Shown here: positions 52,690-64,000 of the stretch, one piece after another
Position numbering within the stretch: the first letter of the stretch is position 1
Layout of the letters: the number at the start of each line of letters is the position of its first letter
Source of the DNA: Liquidambar formosana
Lineage: Eukaryota; Streptophyta; Magnoliopsida; Saxifragales; Altingiaceae
DNA length: 64,000 nucleotides
Direction: 5' to 3'
Assembly: GCA_039720395.1 (NCBI GenBank)
Contig: CM077824.1
Coordinates: 22,716,013 to 22,780,012 of the forward strand
Made by a program: the position numbers and the translations under genes
The notes under the pieces: generated by a model
What the model saw: only the letters and a program-made list of their open reading frames with translations
Databases searched by the model: none
What the model was told of the DNA's origin: nothing

Positions 52690-55600
52690 TGAGCCAACAT
52701 ACGTTGCACCTTTATTTCTTGAACTCAAAACACTGGTTGATCTATATAGATTAAAACCCACCAGTTAATCAATATAGATATCTACATCTACCTCTAGTTC
52801 TCAATAAAGAAATGTCATCTTAACATCCATCTTGAAAAGTCAAAATCCAATAATGCGACAACAGCTAGGATTAGGCGAATAGAGGTAAAACTCACCAATA
52901 GGGAGAATGCTTCTTTATAGTCTATACCCATACATTAGGTATTACTTTTTGCTATGTGGCACGCCTTGTACTTGTTAATTGAACCATTTACCTTTGTAGA
53001 AGATCAACTAACTCTCAAATCCTTTTCCTTTAAATTGAGCTCAACTCATTCTGAGTAGCAGTAGTTCACTCAACTCTAGCATGAGAAGAAAACGATTCTT
53101 TATAGAAATTCGGCTCATTATCTTTTATAGAAGCACATAGGAAGGTATCTCCTTTAATCTCAAAAGGATGATGGGAAAGGTTTCCACATTTGCTCTTGTG
53201 CACATGAGAATCTTAGTCGTCCTACATGACACTTCCTTGTGAACAACCTAAAGGACACTCCCTACAGGACACTCCCATTGGTTGAAAACCACTCCCAATA
53301 TCTTCAACGACTATAAGACGAGGAAGTAATTCCCCACATCACTCGAAGATGGTAAGATATCTTCACACTCCTCTGCCTCATAGAGGTAAAGATTCTTACT
53401 GGTGCCTCCTATATATGCTAGGTAAATCATTTTCTAATGAAATTAAAATTACATAAGTCGATTTCAATCATTCCTCCATCGGCATGTTCATTGTACATCA
53501 AATAACCTTTCGAGCCTTTAAAATATCCTTTAAAAAATTTTATGTGTAGATTTATGGTTTAGCTTCTCACATTTATGAAAATCAATGTGAACAAACCTAT
53601 TTACCCCAAAGGGCGCAAATGCCCCAAAAATCGGGCTTTTTCATGTTATAGCTCATAAAGGGTTGAAGAAACTAACTAAAAAGGCGTTTTTAACAAAGAT
53701 GTAAGCAGCGGTTAAAAAGAAAATCCCCCTATGGAAATATATAGGGACATCGATCTATGCCATCATTAATCTAGACATAACTAGAAGTATTCCATTTTTA
53801 CTATTTGCTGCACCATCATGCTAGTCTACGTATCCTCTTGTCCTCATACAGTTCCTTGAACTGATCAAATAAGTAGTCGCATCCTAGATTAGTCCTAAGA
53901 GCTCTTAAGCTCCTCTCTCTTTAATTCTCAACCTCTACTACAACGTGTTTTAAAAAAATCTAATGCTTCATAGCGGCGAGTAATTAGATAGACACAATTA
54001 TATTGAGCATAGTTATCAATCAAAGTAAAGAAGTAAGAGGTTTCATAACATGCCTTAACATATATAGGTTCTTAAATGTTTGAGTGAACTAACTCTAGTG
54101 ATCAAATAACTCTAACAGCCTTACCAAAAGGCTTCCTATATGCTTTACTAGCTAAACAAGACATACACACAGATACGTCAACCTTAGCAAGTGGATCCAA
54201 AAGGCTTTCTAGAGCTTATCAAGTAATCCTATTATGTTAAAATCTAGCATGCCAAATAGAACTAATATTCTTATTTACATTAGATAATAGAAAAAAGAAT
54301 CATACAATTCAACTCTAAAGTGAAACATATCAAAAAATAAACAATACCATCACAAAATATCCAATCAACTACTTCCAAAGTAAAAGAATATCCAAAATCA
54401 AGAATACTCATATTGCTGCATGGTAGATTATATATACTATTATCAAGGACATAAAAACATGTCGTGTAGAAGAAAGATGCGCTCTATGCGCAATTAGGGA
54501 TTAGACAAACCAATTCCAAGAACTTCTCTACTAGTGATATTTCCCATACATTTTATGGGCACCAACTAAAAATGTCAATAATCTACTAACCCTACTCCAT
54601 CTCAAGATACATGTTTGGTTGCTTCCTTATCTCAATCCATTCAGGGAGAGAATGAGCAACTAAGCCATGTTAGCATGCACAAATGCAGAGAATTCGGTGA
54701 AACGGATACCCACTTTGACTCAATGCAATCACGAGCAAAGTGTTTCAACTTTTTATAGTTGTAGCATATCATTTTGAACATCCCTATCTATCCTTCGCAG
54801 CAGGGTAGTACACATACTCTCCCATGAGATCAATAAACACGTTGCTTAACATAATAAAGTGTGTGTGGGGCAATAAACATATACCCCAATAAGATCAACT
54901 AGAAGACCACTAAGCATAGTAAAGTACGTGTTACGATCTATGTCATATAAACCAAGAATTTTTTGCCTCAAATACAAGGTCAATTTGATGTAAGGATGTA
55001 TACCCATCCACAACTCGGATCACAAAATTATTTAAAATATCCACATAACTTACTGATTCTAAAGGTATTGAATTTTTTAAGCTATTTGAGTGGTGGTCAT
55101 CATTTTAATCAAATGCGCAGGGTCGACATTATTATTTACATAGCTTTCTATTCGTTCAGAAAAACCAACTGAAAAATATTATCCCTTCCCAAACACCAAG
55201 ATCAAAAAATGTTGTTATTGCTCATAATTATCTCCTGATAGTATAGATCAGGAGTATAATTCCAAATTGTTTTCAAAAAAATATACATGTTTAGAAGCTA
55301 CAAAATCTCAACTAATTAGATCCACAATATTATAATCACTCAAAAATAAAATAAAATACTCCACATAAAATAGACACACAGGTTCCCACATGAAACCGTA
55401 TTGGCAAACTTTAAAGCCTATGCAAAGAAAATTCTACATATATAATTAATGCACGTCGCGAAACACCCCCTTACATGGCTTATCAAAATAGTACTTGAAA
55501 TAATACATTACATTCCCTAAAATCCTACTACAAATTAAGTATCTACTCCGATGAATAACAAATCAGGATGCTACGCCATACATTATCTCTCGCAGAATAA

Positions 55601-56308
55601 TCTTATACACAACAAACAAACAAAGCCCAAGCTCTTTCCAAACTTTCTAACAATCCATCCATTTAACCTAAAACTAACAACACGCAAAATTGGTCTTTTG
55701 AATAGATGGTTAGGCCACGTTCAACCATTGAGGGAGCATGCCGGCCAATAAGTCATGTAAGGCGGGTAAAGCGTTGGCGGAAATCAAATTGTACAACCCA
55801 ATAAAATAATTAATTACCGCAAGTAACATCAATGATGCACAATAAATCCACTTTGTGTAGCTTTCCCAATAACACATTCCCACTCCCACTTGGTCAAGCA
55901 AAATTAACATGGCCTTCGTAAATTTTATTATACATAAAATAATTTTATTTAATTTTTCGGTAATGAAAACCAATAAATAAATAAATAAATAAAGTAAATA
56001 AAAAATCTAGAAGTTTTTATGGGAGGTTGTCAATAAGCCAGTGTCACGATCAAGCTGCAAGAAAAATTCCAGAATTTTCCAAGACCCCAAAACAACCCAT
56101 CCTACGCCAACACTTGTGTGTGTGGGCCTCACATAATAGATTTTGGCAACTTAAATTAAAAACAAAAAAATTTAAATAATTTTAAAATTTACCAAAAAAA
56201 ATAAATAAATAATTTTTTTTGGAAAAAAACCGCATAAAAAATGAAGCCCATAGGGAACCTCATACGTCGCCATATGCCACTAGGTGCGCATGGGCATGTG
56301 ATGCCACA

Positions 56309-56339
<31 letters not shown>

Positions 56340-57032
56340 ACAAGGACATCATTCATGTGCTTCTAACTGGGGGTATATTTCACGCACCGACTTTTTGGCC
56401 ACCGAATTGAGGGTTTCACATCTCAAGGAGGCCACCTCATGTAGCTCACGCGCCATATGCGCTATCGTCGGAGAGTGGGCATTGTAGTGGTTCATCATCC
56501 TACCTTAAGCTAAATTTGAACCAGTTTCAAGTGTTCATAAGGGTAACTTCCAAAGTTTGTCTCTTTCATTTACGGAATCCCAATTGCGCAAATAACATGT
56601 CGTCGAAAAGCCCTCGCGATGGAGATTAACAACATACTAGTTTTACTCATTATAAATAAGTTTAGGTGCATAAAAAAATCAACCTAAAGTTTGGGAAAAA
56701 TCACAATTTTCAAAATTAGGGTTTGTGATTTCTCACAAAATACATGTCTGTTTCTCTCAAAATTTGATAGCGATGTTCCTCACACATAGGAGAACATAAC
56801 CACATAAATTTTTTGGGTTAAATGCCACTTTGAAAATTCATTTTTAAAGGGACTCATCAATGGTGTTTTTGAGAGAAAATACACTATAGGCGACCATAGG
56901 CGAACCAATAGGATTGTGGCTCGAATACCAATATTATAAATATTGGTATAAATATACATGTTATAAATAGTGCATATAGCAAACAAATCACAAGTTTAAG
57001 AGTTACCGCTTGCAGAAGAGACCTAAGAAGGA
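52690..57032 (-). pseudogene. Degenerate copia element, left inverted copy
   Basis: Read on the minus strand from 57032 downwards: LTR remnant, a primer-binding-like ATTGGTATTCGAGCC near 56940, a long leader, a gag-end zinc-knuckle trace near 54750 (CYNYKKLKHFARDC), integrase pieces around 54000-54200 (CVCMSCLASKAYRKPFGKA), a block near 53450-53520 (KGYLMYNEHADGGMIEIDL), and reverse-transcriptase traces at 52740-52960 (NKYKACHIAK, MGIDYKEAF, DVKMTFLY). Stops and frameshifts are everywhere. 53285-57032 is an inverted copy of 57080-61528. Confidence 0.75.
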
Positions 57033-57079
57033 TTGTTGCTTGTTGTTACGAGCCCAAATACCAATGTCGTTATCGTGTG
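57033..57079. other. Centre of the giant inverted repeat
   Basis: A spacer of about 47 bp between the arms, flanked by AGACCTAAGAAGGA on the left and TCCTTCTTGGGTCTC on the right. On the minus strand the spacer itself contains ATTGGTATTTGGGCTCG, a third primer-binding-like sequence. Confidence 0.7.
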
Positions 57080-60000
57080 GTCCTTCTTGGGTCTCTTCCA
57101 CAATAGGTAACTCTTACACTCATTATTTTTTTGCTATATGCAATAATTATATATATCATATTTACATTGGTATCAAAGCTATAGTCTTGTTAGTTCACCC
57201 ATTGGTTGCCTGGAGTGCGTTCTCTCTCTAAAACACCATTGATGGGTCCTATTAGAAACAAATTTCCAAAGTGGTTTTTAACACAAAAATTTTATGTGGT
57301 TTTGTTCCCTTATGTGTGAGGAATATCCCCATAAAATTTCGTGAGAAACAATCATGTTTTTTAAGAGAAAACAAAGTCTTGAATATTGGGATTTTTCCCA
57401 AACTTTGGACTAATTTTTTATGCACCTAGAACTGTTTATAATGAGTAAAAATGATATGTTGTTAGTTTAAGTCGTGAAGGCTTTCCAACAACATATTATT
57501 TGCGCAATGTGCATATCATATATGAAAGAGACAAGCCTTGGAAGTTACCTATATGAGTACTTAAATTTGGCTTTAGGTAGAGGATGATGAATTGTGGTTC
57601 TACGATGCCCACTCTCCGAAGATAGTGCGTGTGGTGCGTGAGCTACATAAGGTATCCTCTTTGACATGTGAATCCCTTACTTCAAATTAAAAAGCCAAGA
57701 TGAGTAAATTGGTGTCGAAAATATTTTTGTTGGTGGTGAAAAAGCTAGCGTGAAATACATACGCCGTTAGAGGCGCATGAATGACATCCCTTTTATAAAA
57801 AATAATGATAATAACAAAAAATAAAAAATTTGTGGCAGTGCATGCCCACATTAACCCAGTGACGTGTGGCGGCGCATGAGGCTTTGTATGGGCTCCGTTT
57901 TCAACACGGTTTTTTCCAATATTTTTTATTTATGATTTTTTGGTAAATTTTAAAATTATTTTTAAATTAACAAAAAATTTATTTCTGAATTTAAGTTGGA
58001 AAAATCTATTATGTAAATCTCACTTGCGCATGTGTAGGCGCGTGAGGGGCTGTTTGTGGTCTGGGAAAATTCTGGAATTTTTCTTGGGTTTCGTTGTGAC
58101 CCTGGCATATTGTGCATCCCATAAAATTATTTTATGCAAAATAAAAATTTCCAGTGGCCATATTAATTTTGTTTGACCAAGTGGGAGTGGGAATGTGTCG
58201 TTGGGAGAGCTACGTGACACAGATTAATTTACTGTGCGTCATTGATGTTACGTGTGGTAATTAATTAATTTATTGTGTTGCACAATTTGATTGCCTCCAA
58301 TGCTTTACCCACCTTACGTACATGACTTATTGGCACGCTCCCTCTAGGATTGAGCATGGATAAACCATCCATTTAAAAGACCAATTTTGGTTGTTATGTG
58401 CTAGCATATTAGTTTTAGGTTAAATGAATGGATTATTGGTCAATTTAGAAAGAGCTTGTGTTTTATTTGTTTTTTATGTATAAGATTACTCTACGAGACA
58501 TAATGTATGGCATGACATCTTCATTTGTTTATTCATTATAATAGATCTTTTGTAGTAGGATTTTTGGGAATGTAATGTGTTATTTCATGTACTGTTTTGA
58601 GAAGTCATGTAAAGGGATGTGTTTCACAAAGTGCATTATGTATGCATAATTTTCTTAGTATAGGCTCTAAAGTTTGCCAATATGGTTTCATGTGGGAACA
58701 TATTTGCTTATTTTTTGTGGAGAATTTTAATATATTGTTGTATGAATATAATATTGTGGATTTTATTAGTTGAGGTTTTGTGCTTCCTAAATATGTGTAA
58801 TTGCTCAAAAAATAATTGAGAATTATACTCCAAACCTACATTCTCAAAAGATGATTATGAGCAATAGTAACACTTTTCGATCTTGATGTGTGAGAAGGGA
58901 TAAAATTTTTCAATTGGGTTTTTTAAACGAATAGAAAGATGAGTAAATAATATTGTTGACCTTGCGCATTTGATTTAAATGATAACAACCACACATATGG
59001 CTTAGAAAAATCAATACTTTTAGAATGAGCAAGTGCTCCTGAATATTTTAACTAGTTTTGTGATCTAACTTGTGGATGGGTATACAACCCTACATTGCCT
59101 TGAATTTGTGTTTGAGGTCTACTATTCTTGGTTTATGTGAGATAGATCGAAGCTCGCTTTACCGTGTTAAGCGATATGCCTGTTGATCTTATAAGGGAGT
59201 ACGTGTATTATCCTACACGCAGTTTACTATGTTAAGCAATGTGCTTAATGATCTCATAGGGGAGTATGTGTACTACGCTATTGCAAAGAATAGATAGGGT
59301 TCGAAATAATATGCTCCTCCTGTGAAAAGTTGGGACACTTAACTCGAATTGCACTGAGTTGAAGTAGGTATCCATTTCACTGAACTCGTTCTACATTTTT
59401 ACATATGATCATGGTTTAATTGCTCATTCTCTCCTTAAATGGATTGAGATAAGGGAGCAACCAAACATGTAACTTGAGATGGAGTGGGGTTAGTAGATTA
59501 TTTCCGTTTTTAGTTGCCGCCCATAAATGTATGGGTAATAGTACTAGTGGAGAATTTCTTGTAGTTGGTTCGTCTCATCCCAAATTGTGTATAGGGTGCA
59601 TCTTACTTCTGCACATGTTTTTATGTGTTCAATAATAAGTATAATCTACTACCAATGCTACGAGTATTGTTTGATTTTGGATATTCCATTATTTTGGAGG
59701 TAGTTGGTTCGATATTTTGTGATGGTATTGTTTATTTTTGGCCATGTTTCACTTTAGAGTTGAACCGTAGATTCTTTTTTCCTTAATCCTATGTTGCTAA
59801 CGTCAATAATAATATTAGTTCTATTTGGCATGCTTGACTTGGACATAATAGGATGACCTGATGAGATCAAGAAAGCCTTTTGGGCCCACTTGCTAAGTTT
59901 GATCTACCTGTGTGTGAGTCTGGTTTAGTTTGGTTTAGTTGGTAAAGCATATAGGAAGCCTTCTGGTAAGACTGTTAAAGCTACTTGATCGCTAGAGTTA

Positions 60001-60368
60001 GAGCTGCAAACAAATCGGATACGGATCGGATTGGGCTATATCCTAATTCGATTCGTTAAGAAAAATATCTTATCTGATCCGATCCATTAATTCGATGGAT
60101 CATTGATATATCAATCCAAATTTGATTTATTAGTTAACGGATATCTGATCCAATTTTCCGATCCGATCCGTTAATAAAAATTTAATAAACTTTTTAATAA
60201 GCACATTATGAAATAATAAACATGTTAAATGAATACTTATAAAATTATAAAACTTTCATGAAATTTTTGATATTTGGATGGTTGTTTTTCACACATTCAT
60301 TACATATATGAAAGTTAAAAACATCCAGATGAATCTTCAAATACTTCGTATTATATACACGAAGTTAT

Positions 60369-60456
60369 GATTAGGAGCCTCTTAGGGTGCTAACCTAGTT
60401 GGGATCATGGGTGGCTCTTTGATGCTTTTCCTATTTTTCAAAAAAATAAAATAAAA
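60369..60456 (+). mobile_element. 88-bp LINE 3'-end insertion
   Basis: It ends in an A-rich tail and matches the last part of the LINE at 28500-28590 (TAGTTGGGATCATGGGTGGC, CTCTTTGATGCTT). It is flanked by a 14-bp duplication with one change, ATACACGAAGTTAT (60355-60368) and ATACACCAAGTTAT (60457-60470). It is an extremely 5'-truncated retroposition. Confidence 0.85.
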
Positions 60457-60484
60457 ATACACCAAGTTATATATAAATATAAAA

Positions 60485-60505
60485 AGACATTATATTATAT
60501 TATAT

Positions 60506-60537
<32 letters not shown>

Positions 60538-60540
60538 TGA
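60485..60540. repeat. TATAT microsatellite
   Basis: (TATAT)n followed by (TA)n, directly downstream of the small LINE tail. Confidence 0.95.
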
Positions 60541-61528
60541 ATGGGGTTCTTAACAGATTGGATTAAGTCAAATTCATATCTGATTTGTTAAATAATCAGA
60601 TTAACGAATTTGGGTCTTTATCGAATTACAAACATTGTACCAACTTTGAATAAATGGATCAGATTTGGATCAAAATCCGATCAATTTGTAGATCTAACTA
60701 AAGTTATTTCACTCAACATTTGCGAACCTATGTATGTTAATGTACATTATGGCAGCTCTTACTTCCATTCTTTAATCGATAACTATGTGCGATATGATTG
60801 TGTCATCTAATTGCTCGCCACTATAAAGCCTTAGATTTTTTCAAAACACTTTATAATAGAAGTATAGAATTAGAGAGATAGGAGCTTAAGAGCTCTTAGA
60901 ACTAATTAAAGACGTGAGTACTTATCTGATCAGTTCAGGAAACTTTGTAAGGAAAAGAGGATACACAAACAACTCTCTATTTTTATCATTCTATAGCATG
61001 ATGGTGTAACGAAAAGTAGGAATAGAACACTTCTAGTTATAGCTAGATCGATGATGGCATAGATCAACCTCCTTATATCCTTCCTGGGGGGATACTCTTT
61101 TTTATCGCTACCTACATCCTTGTTAAGAATGCCTTCTTAGTCAGTTTCTTTAACCCTTTATAAGTTATAGCATGCGAAAGCTTGATTTGTTGAACATTTG
61201 CACCCTTTGAGGTTAGTAAGTTTGTTCACATCCCTTTCCATGAGTGTGAGAAGCTTAACCCTAGAGCTACAAAGAATATTTTTTTAAAGATATTTTGAAG
61301 GCTTGAAAGGTTATTTGATGTACGATGAACATCCTGCTAGAAGAATGACCGAAATAGAATCACACAATGTTAATTTCATTAAAGAATGATTTGCCTAGCA
61401 TAGGAGGCCCTATTAAGAATCTTTACCTCTATAAGATAGAGATGTGTGAAGATATCCTACCATCTTCGAGCGAGGTGGGAATTAGTTCCTCGTCTTACAG
61501 TCATTAAAGATAATGGAGTGGTCTTTTG

Positions 61529-64000
61529 ATGCAGGACAACCTCAAGAACAATGAAAGATAAAAAGTAGAGAAAGAAGTAAGGAAGAAGCTTGAACCTCAA
61601 GAGTCAGCACCTAGGGGTGTTTAGAGTCGGCACCAAACGTTAGAAAAATCTAATTTTAATTCATCATAAGCTGAAAATTAAATAGTTATTGGAGCTTTTA
61701 TATAGAGGTCCAATCACATCAAATATGGTAAATACTTAACCCCTGAGTCTAGGAATTTAAAAGGTAACAATTTATTATTCTAAAAATAAAACTAAATAAC
61801 TATGGTATACCCTTGGTCCTCAAATTACTCGGTTAAATTGAATCACCCTGTCGAACCCTATGTTTGTTGTCCCCATCAACTCTCCCAGGTTGCGAGAAAC
61901 TCGACCTTGAGTTTGGGTCGAGATATTGAAGCCGTCTTTTCCATTGAAACTAATATTTTGAATAAATATGCTGCTTTAGATAAGCTTCAAAGTATGCAAC
62001 CGACTTAAAATCTTCAATTTAGCAAAGAACTCGCACAAATAGTGCTCACATGTCAACTCAAAGATATCAACACCAAGAAAATCTAACCTTTGTACCTCGA
62101 GCAATTTAAACATAAAGACAACATTATCCTCTTGTGATAGAATCGGACTTTTTTGTGACGAACCTTCTTCCTCAACAATCAGTACTTTTGGGGCTTTTAT
62201 ACTCTGTTGAAACTCATGCACAATCATTTCTTCAACTGTCGAATTATAAGTGATGACTTCAATGTCTACTTCCAAATCTTCTATAGCTGGCATAGGTTCA
62301 TGGAATGAAACAACTTCTTGTTGCATAGATTCGGGCTCATTAATTATTGCTTTCTTGAATTCGAAGGGATCTGGTTGTGGTACTGTCTTGTCTAACTTCT
62401 TTAGTTGGGCATTAAGCTTGGCACTCATGTCTTGAAGTAATTTCATTATGGGCTCCCGTGGTGGGGAATCCTTTGGAGTGGCTTCCATGCTATTGACACC
62501 AGATCTTTTTTCACAAATAAAATCAACGATTGGGGCATAATCATCTAAAATAAAGCCCAAGGATTGCACTGTTTCCATAAGATAGGGCTTCAATTTATCA
62601 GCACAATTTGTGAGGACTTGCTCTCCTAATTGCCAAGACAGAGATCCAATATTCTCATCTTCCTTTCTTACACTATCTAAGAGAGGATATAGAAGCTTCT
62701 TGGAGATGTCATCACTTTCTTCTAAGACCATAGTTGTGATTACTTCCATGTTGAGAAATATACCATAAAGGCAATGGAATTGAGCAACTCTTAGAAAACA
62801 CTGAAACATCTCAAGAAGCAGCTTGTCACACCCAAGACTCAACATCTTTAGCATAATTTAGTCCTTGCAACATTATTTAGGATGGAAAAAAATGTATAAT
62901 AACATTTATACTTAGGAGATAATGTACCAAATGCTATAACCATGATTTAAAAAACTTCCCTAATTTGCTCATTTTAGACACCCCATTTTTACCAGGAAAT
63001 TCACCAACGGAAGCTCCATTTGAAATCAAGTCATTTGTAACCCCACTCCAAAAACTCAACCAGAGATCAAGTATTGTACAAGAGTTGAGACCTTAGTGGT
63101 CTCAAAGTAGTCGGAATCATCTTCCCAACGCTTGGTAACATGCCTAAATTCGATTCTAAGAGTTCTGTGTGGAGCCATTTGAAGTTTCAATCTATTTTTG
63201 GCAGCATTGGAAAATGTGCGAAAAAAGTAGTCCCAGAAGAATGTGAAAATCTGGGAATGAACATTTTAGCACAATCTAAGCACTTTTGTGAAATAGTAAA
63301 TTCTCCAAAAAGGACCCACATGGTTAATTTCACTTACCCTCTTTGCATCATTGCAAAAGGCGCGTGAGAAAGATGGCCTGTCGAAAAATTGAAATGTTGG
63401 AAAAATGTCCAGAATTGAATTCTAAGTGCCTTTTGTGAAATAGCAAATTTGCAGATTTGTCTCAGAATGCCCAGAAATCACTGGTGGAGTGAAAAGTCAA
63501 AAAAGGCATCTACCTCGATATGCGTGCAAAAAGTCAACTTTGGTCAATAGTGTTAAAAAAATTCAAAATCTTCAGTCAATTCAAAGAGCATCTCAAGAGC
63601 AGTCCATAGCCTCTGACCGTGCCTCAATCTGAGTCCCAGCTCATAAGATATTCTCGATCAAAGTTCCACTCTAAATTAGACGAAGTAATCTACCCTAAAA
63701 ATCTGTGTCAAGAGTAAGCTGCAAACACCAGTTAATCTATCTGTCAGATTAAAGAGTTGTTTCCTCCAAAATTTTGATTCTGAGGATTGGGTTGCGCGAG
63801 CGTGCCAGCCACTACACAGTGACGAATTGCGGGTTCTACCTTGCCTTGAATGGACTCAAGGACTTTTCTGTGACAAACAATTGAAAACACAAAATAATAA
63901 CAGAAATTAAAAGAAGAAGCTCACCACGGAGGAAGCCATTTTCATTGATCAATTTCTGAAATTACAGTGATGAACAAAGGGGTGCACACGCCTTTGACCA
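61529..64000 (-). mobile_element. Edge of a retroelement-like insertion, continues past the window
   Basis: At about 61528 the right copia arm stops abruptly and TGATGCAGGACAACC starts, while the left arm continues without a break. This marks an insertion boundary whose TG start suits an LTR. 61529-61975 is non-coding. 62855-64000 is also non-coding, leader-like DNA with repeated AAATCAAG/TTTTGTGAAATAG words. Near 63932, minus-strand ATGGCTTCCTCCGTGGTGAG looks like a short first exon with a GT donor. The other end is outside the window, so the class (for example a large non-autonomous LTR element) is an inference. Confidence 0.45.
61976..62854 (-). CDS. PDS5-like N-terminal piece fused to an unknown tail
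   Basis: An uninterrupted 292-codon frame. Residues about 8-110 (CDKLLLEMFQCFLRV, TMVLEESDDISKKLLYPLLD, LGEQVLTNCADKLKPYLMET, LGFILDDYAPIVDFICE) follow the HEAT-repeat region near the N-terminus of plant PDS5 cohesion proteins, which hold sister chromatids together with cohesin. PDS5 proteins are far longer. The rest (DMSAKLNAQLKKLDKTVPQP, acidic stretch, VFMFKLLEVQRLDFLGVDIF) is not PDS5 as I know it and resembles ORF tails seen in non-autonomous retroelements. It could be a host-gene capture. An upstream exon may be missing, since the start ATG lies mid-domain. Confidence 0.6.
   Translation of the reverse strand: MLKMLSLGCDKLLLEMFQCFLRVAQFHCLYGIFLNMEVITTMVLEESDDISKKLLYPLLDSVRKEDENIGSLSWQLGEQVLTNCADKLKPYLMETVQSLGFILDDYAPIVDFICEKRSGVNSMEATPKDSPPREPIMKLLQDMSAKLNAQLKKLDKTVPQPDPFEFKKAIINEPESMQQEVVSFHEPMPAIEDLEVDIEVITYNSTVEEMIVHEFQQSIKAPKVLIVEEEGSSQKSPILSQEDNVVFMFKLLEVQRLDFLGVDIFELTCEHYLCEFFAKLKILSRLHTLKLI

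Larger units (their letters stand above)
59999..60696. mobile_element. hAT MITE in the right copia arm
   Basis: The ends TAGAGCTGCAAACAAATCGG and the inverted ATCAATTTGTAGATCTA are flanked by 8-bp GCTAGAGT (59991-59998) and ACTAAAGT (60697-60704), six of eight identical. The opposite arm near 54095-54115 shows the unfilled site. The interior has GGATCGGAT/ATCCGATCC inverted words. It contains a small LINE tail and a TATAT microsatellite. Confidence 0.85.
57080..61528 (+). pseudogene. Degenerate copia element, right inverted copy
   Basis: Mirror of the left copy: primer-binding-like TTGGTATCAAAGC at about 57165, long leader, a purine tract CCAAGTGGGAGTGGGA near 58176 that also occurs inverted at 55880, a gag zinc-knuckle trace at 59310 (CSSCEKLGHL), integrase pieces at 59870-60830 split by a hAT element (59999-60696), and an envelope of stops. 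It ends at about 61528, where a different element begins. Without the hAT insert the arm is about 3.75 kb, the same as its partner. No functional protein is encoded. Confidence 0.75.

Noticed and set aside
60610..60810. 66-codon ORF
   Set aside because: It spans the hAT end and the integrase relic; chance frame.

Overview
This window is nuclear DNA of a flowering plant, most likely a woody eudicot (the species cannot be told from the sequence). The evidence is AT-rich intergenic DNA, a decayed cluster of plant F-box/FBA genes, plant-type Ty1/copia, Ty3/gypsy-derived, TRIM, LINE, SINE, hAT, PIF/Harbinger and MULE sequences, and GT-AG introns in the gene relics. I see no bacterial operons, rRNA, true tRNA genes or CRISPR. 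Almost everything is transposon or pseudogene. The only long intact reading frame is the gag-pol of a young copia element (21715-25608).

Layout. 1-4437: an F-box/FBA pseudogene (1696-3496) with one hAT-type element 2 bp before its start codon region and a second inside its last coding segment. 4438-18547: a 14-kb composite insertion with PIF/Harbinger-like ends. It holds broken PIF transposase and Myb-like ORFs, a foldback array of 70-bp hairpin repeats around a plant-transposon ORF, a coiled-coil ORF, an Ulp1-like cysteine-protease relic and a MULE transposase C-terminus. 18548-21231: a tandem duplicate of the pre-insertion flank. 21232-26096: the copia element. 26300-34440: F-box C-terminal relic and its duplicated 3' flanks, a LINE carrying an RNase H domain (itself split by a hAT MITE), and a 2-kb internally deleted gypsy-derived element. 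34443-41981: a 7.5-kb block bracketed by inverted copies of a palindrome-rich module, holding truncated host-gene pieces (glutamyl-tRNA synthetase, an NQR-type oxidoreductase, and GC-rich exon-like DNA). 41180-46646: an inverted repeat whose inversion appears to have split an F-box gene into an N-terminal half on - and a C-terminal half on +. 46.6-51 kb: F-box C-terminal relics with homologous 3' flanks. 51.5-52.7 kb: a SINE and a tandem TRIM array. 52.7-61.5 kb: a giant head-to-head inverted pair of degenerate copia elements. 61.5-64 kb: the edge of another retroelement-like insertion with an ORF whose N-terminal part resembles the cohesin regulator PDS5.

How it fits together. At least four insertions can be checked against an unfilled paralogous copy in the same window: the PIF composite, the gypsy derivative, the LINE and the hAT element at 59999. 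This gives a relative history: the F-box cluster with its flanks duplicated locally, then filled with nested transposons. All calls are from reading the sequence. Coordinates of diverged repeats are approximate, and no database search was possible.
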